A DNA stretch of 64,000 bases from Actinomyces sp. ZJ308 (GTDB taxonomy: Bacteria; Actinomycetota; Actinomycetes; Actinomycetales; Actinomycetaceae): assembly GCF_011752065.1 (NCBI RefSeq), contig NZ_JAAIJY010000009.1, positions 62,001 through 126,000 on the forward strand, read 5' to 3'. The position numbers and the translations under genes are program-made. Positions 15,019 through 24,520 of this stretch are shown here, piece after piece (position 1 is the first letter of the stretch; the number at the start of each line of letters is the position of its first letter). The notes beneath the pieces are model-generated. The model searched no databases. It was not told the DNA's origin and saw only the letters and a program-made list of their open reading frames with translations.

Positions 15019-17616
15019 ATGCCCGGTCAGAACCTGACTCGTCTCGAGGCCGCCGAGCGCAGTGCGACGGTGCACACCGGCAGCTACGACGTCGTCCTCG
15101 ATCTCACGCGCGGTGAGAGGGTCTTCGGGTCCTCCACCACTGTGCGGTTCACGGCGACGCCGGGATCCTCCACCTTCATCGACCTGATCGCCCCCGCCGT
15201 CCACTCCATCACTCTCAACGGGCGGGCCCTCGACCCCGCCGAGGTCTACGAGGACTCCCGGATCGCGCTGACTGGGTTGGCGACGGACAACGAGCTGGTC
15301 GTCGTCGCGGACTGCGCCTATATGCACACCGGGGAGGGGCTACACCGCTTCACCGATCCGGTCGACGGCGAGACCTACCTCTACAGCCAGTTCGAGGTGC
15401 CCGACTCCCGCAGGGTCTTCGCCGTCTTCGAGCAGCCCGACCTCAAGGCGTCCTTCACCTTCACCGTCACCACCCCGGCGAGCTGGACGGTGCTGTCCAA
15501 CTCCCCCACGCCTGAGCCGACTGCGGCCGAGGCCTCCGACGGCTCAGGAGACGCCCTCACCTTCGCCTTCGCCCCCACCGAGCCGATGAGCTCCTACGTC
15601 ACGGCGATCGTCGCCGGCCCCTACGTCGGAGCCACCGATGAGTACGTGGCGAGCGACGGGCGCACCGTGCCACTGGGCGTCTACTGCCGCAGGAGCCTGG
15701 CCGAGCACATGGACTCCGAGGAGATCCTGGACCTGACCAAGCGGGGCTTCGCCTACTACGAGGACCTGTTCGCAACGCCCTACGCCTTCACCAAGTACGA
15801 CCAGATCTTCGTGCCCGAGTTCAACGCCGGGGCGATGGAGAACGCAGGCTGCGTCACCCACCGTGACGACTACATCTTCCGCTCCCGGCCGGTCGAGGCC
15901 CGCGTGGAGCGGCGAGCCGTCACCATCCTGCACGAGCTGGCCCACATGTGGTTCGGCGACATGGTGACCATGACCTGGTGGAACGACCTGTGGCTCAACG
16001 AGTCCTTCGCCGAGTTCACCTCCACCCTGGCCACCGCCGAGATCACCCGGTGGAACCAGGCCTGGACGACCTTCCAGACCCTGGAGAAGGGGTGGGCCTA
16101 CAACCAGGACCAGCTCAGCTCCACCCACCCCGTGGCCGCCGAGATCAACGACCTCCACGACGTCGAGGTGAACTTCGACGGCATCACCTACGCCAAGGGA
16201 GCCTCGGTCCTGGCCGCACTGGTGGGATACGTGGGCAGGGAGAACTTCTTCGCCGGTATCCAGCGCTACCTGGCGGCGCACGCCTACGCCAACGCGGAGC
16301 TGGGCGACCTGCTCCGTGAGCTGGAGGCGGTCTCGGGCCGCGACCTGAGTGCCTGGACCCGCCTGTGGCTCCAGGAGGCCGGCGTGACGACCCTGCGCAC
16401 CCGGATCAGCACCGACGCCGAGGGAGTCATCACCCAGGCCGCTGTCAGCCAGGAGATCCCCTCCGGCTCACCGGCCTCTCTGCGTCCGCACCGGGTGGCG
16501 ATCGGCTGCTACAGCCTGACCGGTCAGGGCGCCGAGGCGCGTCTGGAGCGCACCGGCCGCGTCGAGCTCGACGTCGATGGTGAGCTGACGCACGTCCCCG
16601 AGCTGGTGGGCACCAAGCGGGCCGACGTCCTCGTCCTCAACGACGACGACCTCACCTACGCCAAGGTCCGCCTCGACGAGGCGTCACTGCTCCACGGGCT
16701 CGCTCATATCGAGGCCTTCACCGAATCCCTGCCACGCTCGATCGTCCTGGCCTCGGCCTGGGACATGGTGCGTGACGGAGAGCTGGCAGCCTCCCGCTTC
16801 CTTGAGGCGGCACTGCGGGCCCTGGGCGTGGAGGAGCACTCCTCGGTCATCCAGGGGCTCCTGGGACGGATCGCCACCTGCCTGTCCGCCTTCCTGCCCC
16901 CGGCCGTGCGGCGAGATCTCGCTCCGGCAGCGGCCGGCCGGCTGCTGGAGCTGGCTCGGGCGGCCCGAGCAGGTAGCGACAAGCAGCTCCAGCTGGTCCG
17001 GGCTCTGGCCGCTCACGCCGTCACCGGTGAGCAGCTCGACGTCGTCGATGGTCTCCTGGAGGGCACTGGGGAGCTTGAGGGCCTGGACGTCGACCAGGAC
17101 CTGCGCTGGGACCTGCTGACCGGGTTGGTCGCGGCCGGTCGCGGCGGACAGGAGCAGATCCGCACCGAGGAGGCTCGGGACCGCACGACCACCGGGCGTG
17201 AGCGCGCCGCCGAGGCCCGCGCCGCCATTCCGACGCCGGAGGCGAAGAAGGCCACCTGGCGGGCGCTCATTGATGACGCCTCCATGCCCAACGAGACGCA
17301 GGTGCGCGTGCTGCGCGGTCTGACCAACGTCGAGCGTCATCCCGAGCTGCTGGTGCCCTTCGTGAGTCAGTACGTGGAGGCCATCGACTCCGTGTGGTCC
17401 TCGCGCACCTTCCACATGGCGGAGAACCTGCTGACGGGACTGTGGTCCTGCGCCACGGTGGGCCTGGACGGCTCAGACCCGGCCGCCGCTCTGGAGGGCT
17501 GGCTGGACTCCCACGCCCAGGCGCCGGCCGCCTTACGGCGGATCGTGCGTGAGAACCTCGACGACACCCTGCGCGTGGCCAGGGCTCAGGCCGCTGAGAA
17601 CGCCACCGACCAGTAG
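15019..17616 (+). CDS. pepN: Aminopeptidase N (M1 family)
   Basis: A zinc aminopeptidase that removes N-terminal residues from peptides in the cytoplasm. The 865-residue protein has the N-terminal beta domain, the exopeptidase motif GAMEN at about 271-275, the zinc motif HELAHMWFGD at about 305-314, the downstream Glu ligand in NESFAEF, and a conserved Tyr in DGITYAKGA. The all-helical C-terminal domain is complete. The ATG follows AGGAG. It is monocistronic, bounded by two long hairpins. Confidence 0.96.
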   Translation: MPGQNLTRLEAAERSATVHTGSYDVVLDLTRGERVFGSSTTVRFTATPGSSTFIDLIAPAVHSITLNGRALDPAEVYEDSRIALTGLATDNELVVVADCAYMHTGEGLHRFTDPVDGETYLYSQFEVPDSRRVFAVFEQPDLKASFTFTVTTPASWTVLSNSPTPEPTAAEASDGSGDALTFAFAPTEPMSSYVTAIVAGPYVGATDEYVASDGRTVPLGVYCRRSLAEHMDSEEILDLTKRGFAYYEDLFATPYAFTKYDQIFVPEFNAGAMENAGCVTHRDDYIFRSRPVEARVERRAVTILHELAHMWFGDMVTMTWWNDLWLNESFAEFTSTLATAEITRWNQAWTTFQTLEKGWAYNQDQLSSTHPVAAEINDLHDVEVNFDGITYAKGASVLAALVGYVGRENFFAGIQRYLAAHAYANAELGDLLRELEAVSGRDLSAWTRLWLQEAGVTTLRTRISTDAEGVITQAAVSQEIPSGSPASLRPHRVAIGCYSLTGQGAEARLERTGRVELDVDGELTHVPELVGTKRADVLVLNDDDLTYAKVRLDEASLLHGLAHIEAFTESLPRSIVLASAWDMVRDGELAASRFLEAALRALGVEEHSSVIQGLLGRIATCLSAFLPPAVRRDLAPAAAGRLLELARAARAGSDKQLQLVRALAAHAVTGEQLDVVDGLLEGTGELEGLDVDQDLRWDLLTGLVAAGRGGQEQIRTEEARDRTTTGRERAAEARAAIPTPEAKKATWRALIDDASMPNETQVRVLRGLTNVERHPELLVPFVSQYVEAIDSVWSSRTFHMAENLLTGLWSCATVGLDGSDPAAALEGWLDSHAQAPAALRRIVRENLDDTLRVARAQAAENATDQ

Positions 17617-17675
17617 CCGTATGTAGCCGTATCAGTCATATCGGGTCCCTGCACCGAGCAGGATCAGGATCCGCA

Positions 17676-17716
17676 CTGGCCGGGGCCGGGCACCTCAGGT
17701 GCCCGGCCCCGGCCAG
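17676..17716. terminator. 19-bp bidirectional terminator between pepN and the PTS EIIC gene
   Basis: Positions 17676-17694 and 17698-17716 form a perfect stem with loop TCA. It lies between two convergent genes and can serve both. Confidence 0.85.
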
Positions 17717-17758
17717 GTGAGCATCGCTCGCCAGCGCGACGGTGCCAGACGGTGGCGG

Positions 17759-19207
<1,449 letters not shown>

Positions 19208-19295
19208 GATGTTCTCCAGTTCAGGATCAAGCAGCAGCACTGCCGCGTCAGAGACCGTCACCATGACGGTGGTAGTCGGGACGGATCGACACCGA

Positions 19296-19311
19296 ACACG
19301 TCTGGACCAGT
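19296..19311 (-). promoter_or_regulatory. DasR/NagR-like operator upstream of EIIC
   Basis: On the minus strand this reads ACTGGTCCAGACGTGT, close to the dre consensus ACTGGTCTAGACCAGT known from Streptomyces DasR, with one half conserved. A perfect TTGACA -35 lies upstream on the same strand. It also lies upstream of the divergent gntR gene. Confidence 0.6.
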
Positions 19312-19463
19312 ACAACCAGAAAAACCGATAGAGCCTTCAATGTCAAGCACTGAGTGCACTCTTCGGCCATAATGAGGGGAGTCGACGCGACGGAGCGGAA
19401 GCAGTGGTCGCGACCAGCCCGCCTCTCTGGCCGCCTCCACCCATTGTCAACCAGGGGAGCCTC

Positions 19464-20213
19464 ATGCCCAAGAAGCCAGGCAAGAGACCGGCGAAGTACG
19501 TCATCGTGCGCAACCACCTGCTGGAGCTCATCAGGAACGGACTCGCCAGCGGCAGCCCGGTCCCGTCCGAGCGCGAGCTGTGCGAGCAGTTCGAGGTCTC
19601 CCGCATGACCGTGCGCCAGGCCATCGACACCCTCGTCGTCGACGGGGTCCTGGAGCGTCAGCAGGGCAGGGGAACGTTCGTCTCACCCCCGAAGCTCGAC
19701 CTGCAGGTGCGACTGACCTCCTTCACCCAGGAGATGCAACGTCGTGGGATGGAGCCCGGCGTCGTCATGCTGCAGGCCGAGACCGTTCCCGCCGGCGAGA
19801 CCGTGGCGGAGGCGCTCGAGATCGAGGCGGAGGCCGAGGTTCACCACCTGCGTCGCCTGCTGACCGCCAACGCGATCCCCATGGCCATCGAGGAGAACTG
19901 GATCCCCGCCGCGCTCCTTCCCGACCTGCTGCGCACCAGCCCGAACTTCTCGGTCTACGCCGAGCTCACCCAGGCCGGCCTGACACCGGAGTGGGGCGAG
20001 GACATGATCGAGGCCCACGCGGCCACGGCCCAGGAGGCGGCCCTGCTGTCCGTCCAGGAGAACGCCCCCACCCTGGACATCACCCGGCGCACCTTCCACG
20101 AGCACTGCGCGATCGACTACTCGCACACCCTGTTCCGGGCCGACCGCTACACCCTGTGGGTCCCGGTGGCCGCCCCCAAGCCGGCCTTCCGCCCCGCTCG
20201 CCAGCGGCCTTGA
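19464..20213 (+). CDS. GntR/HutC-family regulator, DasR/NagR-like
   Basis: A 249-residue transcription factor. The N-terminal winged helix-turn-helix (about 12-75) contains SGSPVPSERELCEQFEVSRM and TVRQAIDTLVVDG, ending in QGRGTFV. The C-terminal UTRA effector domain (about 95-240) would bind a sugar phosphate such as glucosamine-6-phosphate. It sits between the EIIC gene and the EIIB-EIIA operon, and both intergenic regions carry a DasR-type site, so it very likely controls this PTS. ATG 19464 has GGGGAG; the in-frame upstream GTG at 19404 lacks one. Confidence 0.88.
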   Translation: MPKKPGKRPAKYVIVRNHLLELIRNGLASGSPVPSERELCEQFEVSRMTVRQAIDTLVVDGVLERQQGRGTFVSPPKLDLQVRLTSFTQEMQRRGMEPGVVMLQAETVPAGETVAEALEIEAEAEVHHLRRLLTANAIPMAIEENWIPAALLPDLLRTSPNFSVYAELTQAGLTPEWGEDMIEAHAATAQEAALLSVQENAPTLDITRRTFHEHCAIDYSHTLFRADRYTLWVPVAAPKPAFRPARQRP

Positions 20214-20234
20214 GAAACACTCGCTGATCAGCAC

Positions 20235-20262
20235 TGGACATGCCCATGGCGACCTGTACCAT
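20235..20262 (+). promoter_or_regulatory. Promoter of the EIIB-EIIA operon
   Basis: TGGACA at 20235-20240 and TACCAT at 20257-20262 with a 16-base spacer. The operator at 20268-20283 begins just after the -10 box, at the predicted start site, which suits repression. Confidence 0.5.
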
Positions 20263-20267
20263 GGAGT

Positions 20268-20283
20268 ACTGGTATGGACCACT
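20268..20283 (+). promoter_or_regulatory. DasR/NagR-like operator (dre) before EIIB-EIIA
   Basis: ACTGGTATGGACCACT closely matches the DasR dre consensus, with the conserved TGGT and ACCA half-sites spaced as in known sites. It lies directly downstream of the predicted -10 box. Confidence 0.75.
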
Positions 20284-20412
20284 AGTTCGGTACCGGCGAA
20301 GGGGCCGCACCTGACTGCGTCTCCCCTGCTTCCTGACCACTCTGACCACTCCACCTCGGCACTACCACCCACCCGAGCCCGGCACCCGACCGGGCAGACC
20401 CAGGAGGAACCC

Positions 20413-20643
20413 ATGTCCCAGGCCCAGAGCATCGTCGACGCCCTCGGCGGATTCGACAACATCGTTGAGATCGAGCCCTGCATCACGCGCCTGCGCTGCG
20501 AGCTCGAGGACGGCACTCTCGTGGACGAGCCCGCCCTGAAGGCCGCGGGCGCGCACGGAGTCGTCAAGCTCGGTAAGATCGTGCAGGTCGTCGTCGGTCC
20601 CAACGCCGACACGATCGCGGAGGACATCGAGGACCTGCGGTGA
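20413..20643 (+). CDS. PTS EIIB component, GlcNAc/glucose type
   Basis: A 76-residue cytoplasmic phosphocarrier. Cys23 in EPCITRLRCEL is the phosphorylation site, which receives phosphate from EIIA and passes it to the sugar on EIIC. GVVKLGKIVQVVVGPNAD is the rest of the fold. The stop overlaps the GTG start of EIIA by four bases (GTGA). It is highly similar to a second EIIB at 23909. Confidence 0.93.
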   Translation: MSQAQSIVDALGGFDNIVEIEPCITRLRCELEDGTLVDEPALKAAGAHGVVKLGKIVQVVVGPNADTIAEDIEDLR

Positions 20644-21101
20644 GCCTGGCCGTCCGGTCCCCGGTGACCGGCGTCGTCGTCGCCCTCGACGACGTCCCCG
20701 ACCCCGTCTTCTCCGGCCGGATCGTGGGCCCGGGAGTGGCCGTCACCCCGGACCGCGCCAACAGCGACGACATCAGCGCCCTGGCGCCGATCAGCGGAAC
20801 CATCGCGAAGATCCACCCGCACGCCTACGTCATCACCGACGACGACGGCCACAGCGTCCTGGTCCACCTGGGCCTGGACACCGTGAGCCTGGGAGGAAAC
20901 GGCTTCACCCTGCTGGCCAGTGAGGGCGAGGCGGTCGACGCCGGTCAGCCCGTCATCACCTGGTCCCCCGCTCGGGTCGAGGCCGACGGTCTCAACCCGA
21001 TCGTCCCCGTCATCGCCCTGGAGGGCGACGAGTCCACGATGGAGCAGACCCTGCCCGGCCGCAGGGTCACAGCCGGCGAAGCGCTTGTGACCTGGGTGTA
21101 G
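20640..21101 (+). CDS. crr: PTS EIIA component (Crr-like)
   Basis: A 153-residue cytoplasmic phosphocarrier of the glucose family. It has SPVTGVVV, the DPVFSGRIVGPGVAV region, His61 in KIHPHAYVI and the phosphorylated His76 in VLVHLGLDTV, matching the two active-site histidines of E. coli EIIA-Glc. The C-terminal GEALVTWV is typical. It can serve both the EIIC/EIIB of this cluster and other glucose-class permeases. Confidence 0.93.
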   Translation: MSLAVRSPVTGVVVALDDVPDPVFSGRIVGPGVAVTPDRANSDDISALAPISGTIAKIHPHAYVITDDDGHSVLVHLGLDTVSLGGNGFTLLASEGEAVDAGQPVITWSPARVEADGLNPIVPVIALEGDESTMEQTLPGRRVTAGEALVTWV

Positions 21102-21210
21102 GGCCGATCGCCCCCGGCCTCGTCCGGCTCGAATCGATCTCACCAGGGACCGCCGCCGAGGCGACGGGCACGATACAGCCGCCATCTCGAGACCGAGGTG
21201 ATGGAGACTG

Positions 21211-21241
21211 GTCCCCAGCAGTCCGCCCGACTGCTGGGGAC
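21211..21241. terminator. Bidirectional terminator between crr and malQ
   Basis: GTCCCCAGCAGT (21211-21222) pairs perfectly with 21230-21241 over a 7-base loop, between convergent crr and malQ. Confidence 0.8.
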
Positions 21242-21286
21242 CACATCATCGTGTCATCGACCTTGGACCTGGTCGGCGACCGGTTC

Positions 21287-23506
21287 TCAGTCCTGAGACG
21301 CCATCTCGTCGCGCACGACGGACAGAAGACTGCCCAGGCGGGCGTTCTCGGGCAGGTCGTCGACCAGGACGACCTCGCCCGCACCGTCGGCCAGGGGGAT
21401 CCTCCAGTTGGGGTACTCCTGGTCGGTACCGGGCTGGTTCTGGGCCCGCCGCTCCCCCACGCCGTCGACCAAGGCGATGCCAACCAGCACCGAGGGGGTG
21501 CGCACCACGTAACGGTGCAGAGCCTCAACCACCTGGCGCTCAGTGGGAGCGTCCCCCAGCAGGCCGTGCTCGCGCAGCCGGGCCGTCATCCGGTCACGCT
21601 CGATGCGCGCCTCGGTGCGCACCTGCTCAACCGGCTCGGTGAGCAGGCCGAGACGCTCACGCAGCTCGACGTGCTCGTCGGCGAGGTAGCCTGCGGTCGG
21701 GGGGAGGTCGTGAGTGTTGACCGTGGACAGAGCCAGGTGACGGTAGTCCTGGGGCTGGAGGGGCCAACCATCGTGCTGCTTCTCGAACCACAGCACGCTG
21801 GTCCCCAGCACACCACGGCTGGCCAGGTAGTCGCGGGCCCAGGGCTCCACGGTTCCCAGGTCCTCACCGATGACCACGGCGCCGGCCCGGTAGGCCTCCA
21901 GGAGGACGACGCCGAGCATGGCCTCATGGTCGTAACGCACGTAGGCACCTCGATCGGCACCCATTCCCTCAGGGATCCACCACAGGCGGAACAGGCCGAT
22001 GACGTGGTCCACTCGCAGCGCTCCGGCGTGACGCAGCACTGTGCGCACCATGTCACGCAGAGGGGCGTAGGCGGAGCGCGCCAGGTACTCGGGGTTCCAC
22101 GGCGGCTGGGACCAGTTCTGGCCCTGCTGGTTGTACATGTCCGGCGGGGCGCCCACGGTGACTCCCGAGGCGAAGGCCTCCGGGTTGGACCACACGTCCG
22201 CGCCCTGCGAGTGCACGCCCACGGCGAGGTCGTCCATGATGCCCAGAGCCATTCCCGAGGCCAGGGCCTCGGACTGGGCGCGAGCCAGCTGCTCGTCCAC
22301 GACCCACTGCAGCCAGGCGAAGAAGTCGATGCGCTCGGCCAGCATGCGCGCCTCATTGGCGACGTAGGCGGAGTCAGCCTCACGCAGAGTGGCGGGCCAC
22401 GTCTCCAGAGGGCCGTGCTTCTCCACCAGCGCGCTCCACAGGGCGAAGCGCTCCAGCCCCTCGCCCTGCTCGGCGCGGAAACGCTCGAAGTCACGCTGGC
22501 GGGAGTAGGAGCGGCCGGCTGCGAAGATGACCTCGAGGGCCTCGCGCTTGGCCTTCCACACCGCATCGCGGTCTATCGGCTCGGCGCTCAGGTCGCTGTC
22601 CTTGACCTCCTCGAAGGCCCACTGCACCAAGGAGCGCTTGGGGCCCGACAGCCGGCCGACCTCCGGAATGCTCTCGGGCCGGATGTAGAGCGGGTTGACG
22701 AAGCGACGGGTGACCGGCAGGTAGGGCGAGGGGGTCATCGGCGCCACGGGCTCGGCGGCGTGCAGCGGATTGATGAGCAGGAAGTCGGCCCCCTGGTCCC
22801 CCAGGAAGGAGGCGAGCTCGGTGAGGTCGTCGGTGTCACCGGTCCCCCATGAGCCCCGCGAGCGGATCGAGTAGAGCTGGGTCATGACGCCCCAGCCACG
22901 ATCCCCCAGGGACTTGGGCAGATCGAGGTGGTTGGGAGTGACGGCGAGGGCCGAGGTCACCGTGACCGTCTCCGCCTGACCGTCAGTCGGCGGGGCGGCG
23001 TGCGCCCCCTGCAGAGCCGCCTGGTCGATGGAGTCCGAGCCGGGGCTGACCTCGGCGATGAGCCGATGCCAGCCCAGGGGAAGGTCGGCTCCCAGGATGA
23101 AGGAGGCGCGACCGCGCTTGATCCCGTCGACCTCACGGGGAACCGTCCAGTCCTCGGTCTGGGTCAGCTCGCGAACCTCACCGTCCTCGAGCTCGACGCG
23201 CACCCGCACCTTGGCGCCGTCGGGAACGTAGACGGGGACGGTGGACTCCACACCACCGCGCGTGACGACGGTGGGGGCGAGCGTGTGCCGCCAAGGAGCG
23301 TCCTCGACCTCTCGTAGGGAACGCTCGATCTCCTCGTCGGTGCGCGCACTCACACCGAGCGCGGTGAGCACGGCCTTGAGGGTGGCGCTTGAGGGCGAGG
23401 CAAGGTTGCCGTGGTAGTCCCAGTACTCGGTGGAGACGCCATGCGCCTCAGCGAGGTGCTTGAGGCTCTCAGAAGCAGGTAGCTGGTCGTCGTTGAACTC
23501 GTTCAT
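21287..23506 (-). CDS. malQ: 4-alpha-glucanotransferase (amylomaltase)
   Basis: A GH77 enzyme that transfers alpha-1,4-glucan segments between maltodextrins and releases glucose. At 739 residues it is the long type, with an N-terminal beta domain of about 150 residues (HLAEAHGVSTEYWDYHG) before the catalytic barrel. Barrel marks include LINPLHA, ALRVDHVIGLFRLWWIPEG (catalytic Asp in RVDH), VIGEDLGTV (acid/base Glu) and NTHDLPP (third acid). The ATG is at 23506 with no obvious ribosome site. It sits alone in the sugar PTS region. Confidence 0.95.
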   Translation of the reverse strand: MNEFNDDQLPASESLKHLAEAHGVSTEYWDYHGNLASPSSATLKAVLTALGVSARTDEEIERSLREVEDAPWRHTLAPTVVTRGGVESTVPVYVPDGAKVRVRVELEDGEVRELTQTEDWTVPREVDGIKRGRASFILGADLPLGWHRLIAEVSPGSDSIDQAALQGAHAAPPTDGQAETVTVTSALAVTPNHLDLPKSLGDRGWGVMTQLYSIRSRGSWGTGDTDDLTELASFLGDQGADFLLINPLHAAEPVAPMTPSPYLPVTRRFVNPLYIRPESIPEVGRLSGPKRSLVQWAFEEVKDSDLSAEPIDRDAVWKAKREALEVIFAAGRSYSRQRDFERFRAEQGEGLERFALWSALVEKHGPLETWPATLREADSAYVANEARMLAERIDFFAWLQWVVDEQLARAQSEALASGMALGIMDDLAVGVHSQGADVWSNPEAFASGVTVGAPPDMYNQQGQNWSQPPWNPEYLARSAYAPLRDMVRTVLRHAGALRVDHVIGLFRLWWIPEGMGADRGAYVRYDHEAMLGVVLLEAYRAGAVVIGEDLGTVEPWARDYLASRGVLGTSVLWFEKQHDGWPLQPQDYRHLALSTVNTHDLPPTAGYLADEHVELRERLGLLTEPVEQVRTEARIERDRMTARLREHGLLGDAPTERQVVEALHRYVVRTPSVLVGIALVDGVGERRAQNQPGTDQEYPNWRIPLADGAGEVVLVDDLPENARLGSLLSVVRDEMASQD

Positions 23507-23844
23507 GTGCGTGGGTCAGCCTTGCGTGAGCAGATGTGCGGTGGAGTGCCGTGGAGCAGGGTTGCGCTCCGCCGTCAGCCCGCAGGGGCCTGGTGGGCTG
23601 GAACGGGACGCAGGCGCTAGGAGGACTAGCAGTGTCCAAGTGTGCCCTAGCGGCTGACGGTTGTGCACCCTGCCGCACCGTGTCCGCTGACGTTTTGCTG
23701 CAACTGTTTCACCACGGCGCCCCGGGATCGTGCCGATGAGGATGATGACCCCGATGCGTGTGTCGAGGACCGCACCGTCGGTTGAACGGACGGGCAGTCA
23801 GTGGGCCGCCGGCCCGCCCCGACGCCGTCCGGCCAGAGACATCG
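23507..23844. other. Intergenic region upstream of malQ, no gene seen
   Basis: About 340 bases with no convincing ORF. It holds GCTAG-GAGGA-CTAGC (23616-23630), a small palindrome that could be an operator, and CCGTCAGCC...GGCTGACGG arms around it (about 23571 and 23653). Confidence 0.4.
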
Positions 23845-23876
23845 CCCGGCTCAAGCATGTGGGTGCTCGAGTCGGG
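23845..23876 (-). terminator. Terminator after the second EIIB
   Basis: CCCGGCTCAAGCA (23845-23857) pairs with TGCTCGAGTCGGG (23864-23876) with two G-U type mismatches. It lies 33 bases beyond the EIIB stop on the minus strand. Confidence 0.6.
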
Positions 23877-23908
23877 CGATCCGCCGACCGCCTGATGACG
23901 GATCGGGG

Positions 23909-24136
23909 TCAGAGGGAGGCGATCTCTGAGGCGAGGGTGTCCGCCGTCGGGCCGACGACGACCTGAACGACGCGGCCGGAACGCACCACGCCGAAGGCGC
24001 CGGCCGCCCGCAGCGCCTCCTCATCGACCTTCGCCTGGTCGGCGACCTCCACGCGCAGACGCGTGATACACGGTTCGAGATCGGTGATGTTCTCCTGGCC
24101 GCCAAGACCGGCGACGATGTCTGATGCAGTGCTCAT
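23909..24136 (-). CDS. Second PTS EIIB component, orphan
   Basis: A 75-residue EIIB of the GlcNAc/glucose class with phosphorylation Cys23 in EPCITRLRVE and GVVRSGRVVQVVVGPTAD at the C-terminal side. It closely resembles the EIIB at 20413. No EIIC lies next to it; it is divergent from ptsI. The ATG at 24136 follows GGAG. It may serve a permease elsewhere or be interchangeable with the first copy. Confidence 0.92.
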   Translation of the reverse strand: MSTASDIVAGLGGQENITDLEPCITRLRVEVADQAKVDEEALRAAGAFGVVRSGRVVQVVVGPTADTLASEIASL

Positions 24137-24520
24137 GGCTACTCCTTCTCGGTTCCCCGTCCTCGCGCAATCCCCGTCTGTCATGCGGTCGGTCGGGCGG
24201 CTACGGTCCTTCGTGGTCACGATCACTTTATCCCACCTCCACGCCGTTCGCGGCCAAGGAGTCAGGTCGGGACGGAGGCGAGACCGTGAGGGGACTGAAG
24301 GGACACTGAAGGGACTCCGCCGCCCGAGACGAGAGGCGGCCCCACCGCAGGGCCCTCCTCGCTCAACGACGTTCCCTCGCGTAACCTTACGGGAACGCGA
24401 TAGACGCCTTGACGGCGCCACAGAGGAGATCGTTATTCCCCTGGCGGAAACGTCTCATTCAGGCCGTAGTCGGGGCACAATGAGCGATGATCCCCTTTCG
24501 TCTCCGATGAGGAGCACCAC
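24137..24520. other. Divergent promoter region between EIIB and ptsI
   Basis: 384 bases without a gene. It includes CGTTCCC...GGGAACG (about 24369-24395), a 7-bp dyad upstream of ptsI with TAACCT inside it. I see no DasR-type site here. Confidence 0.4.
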
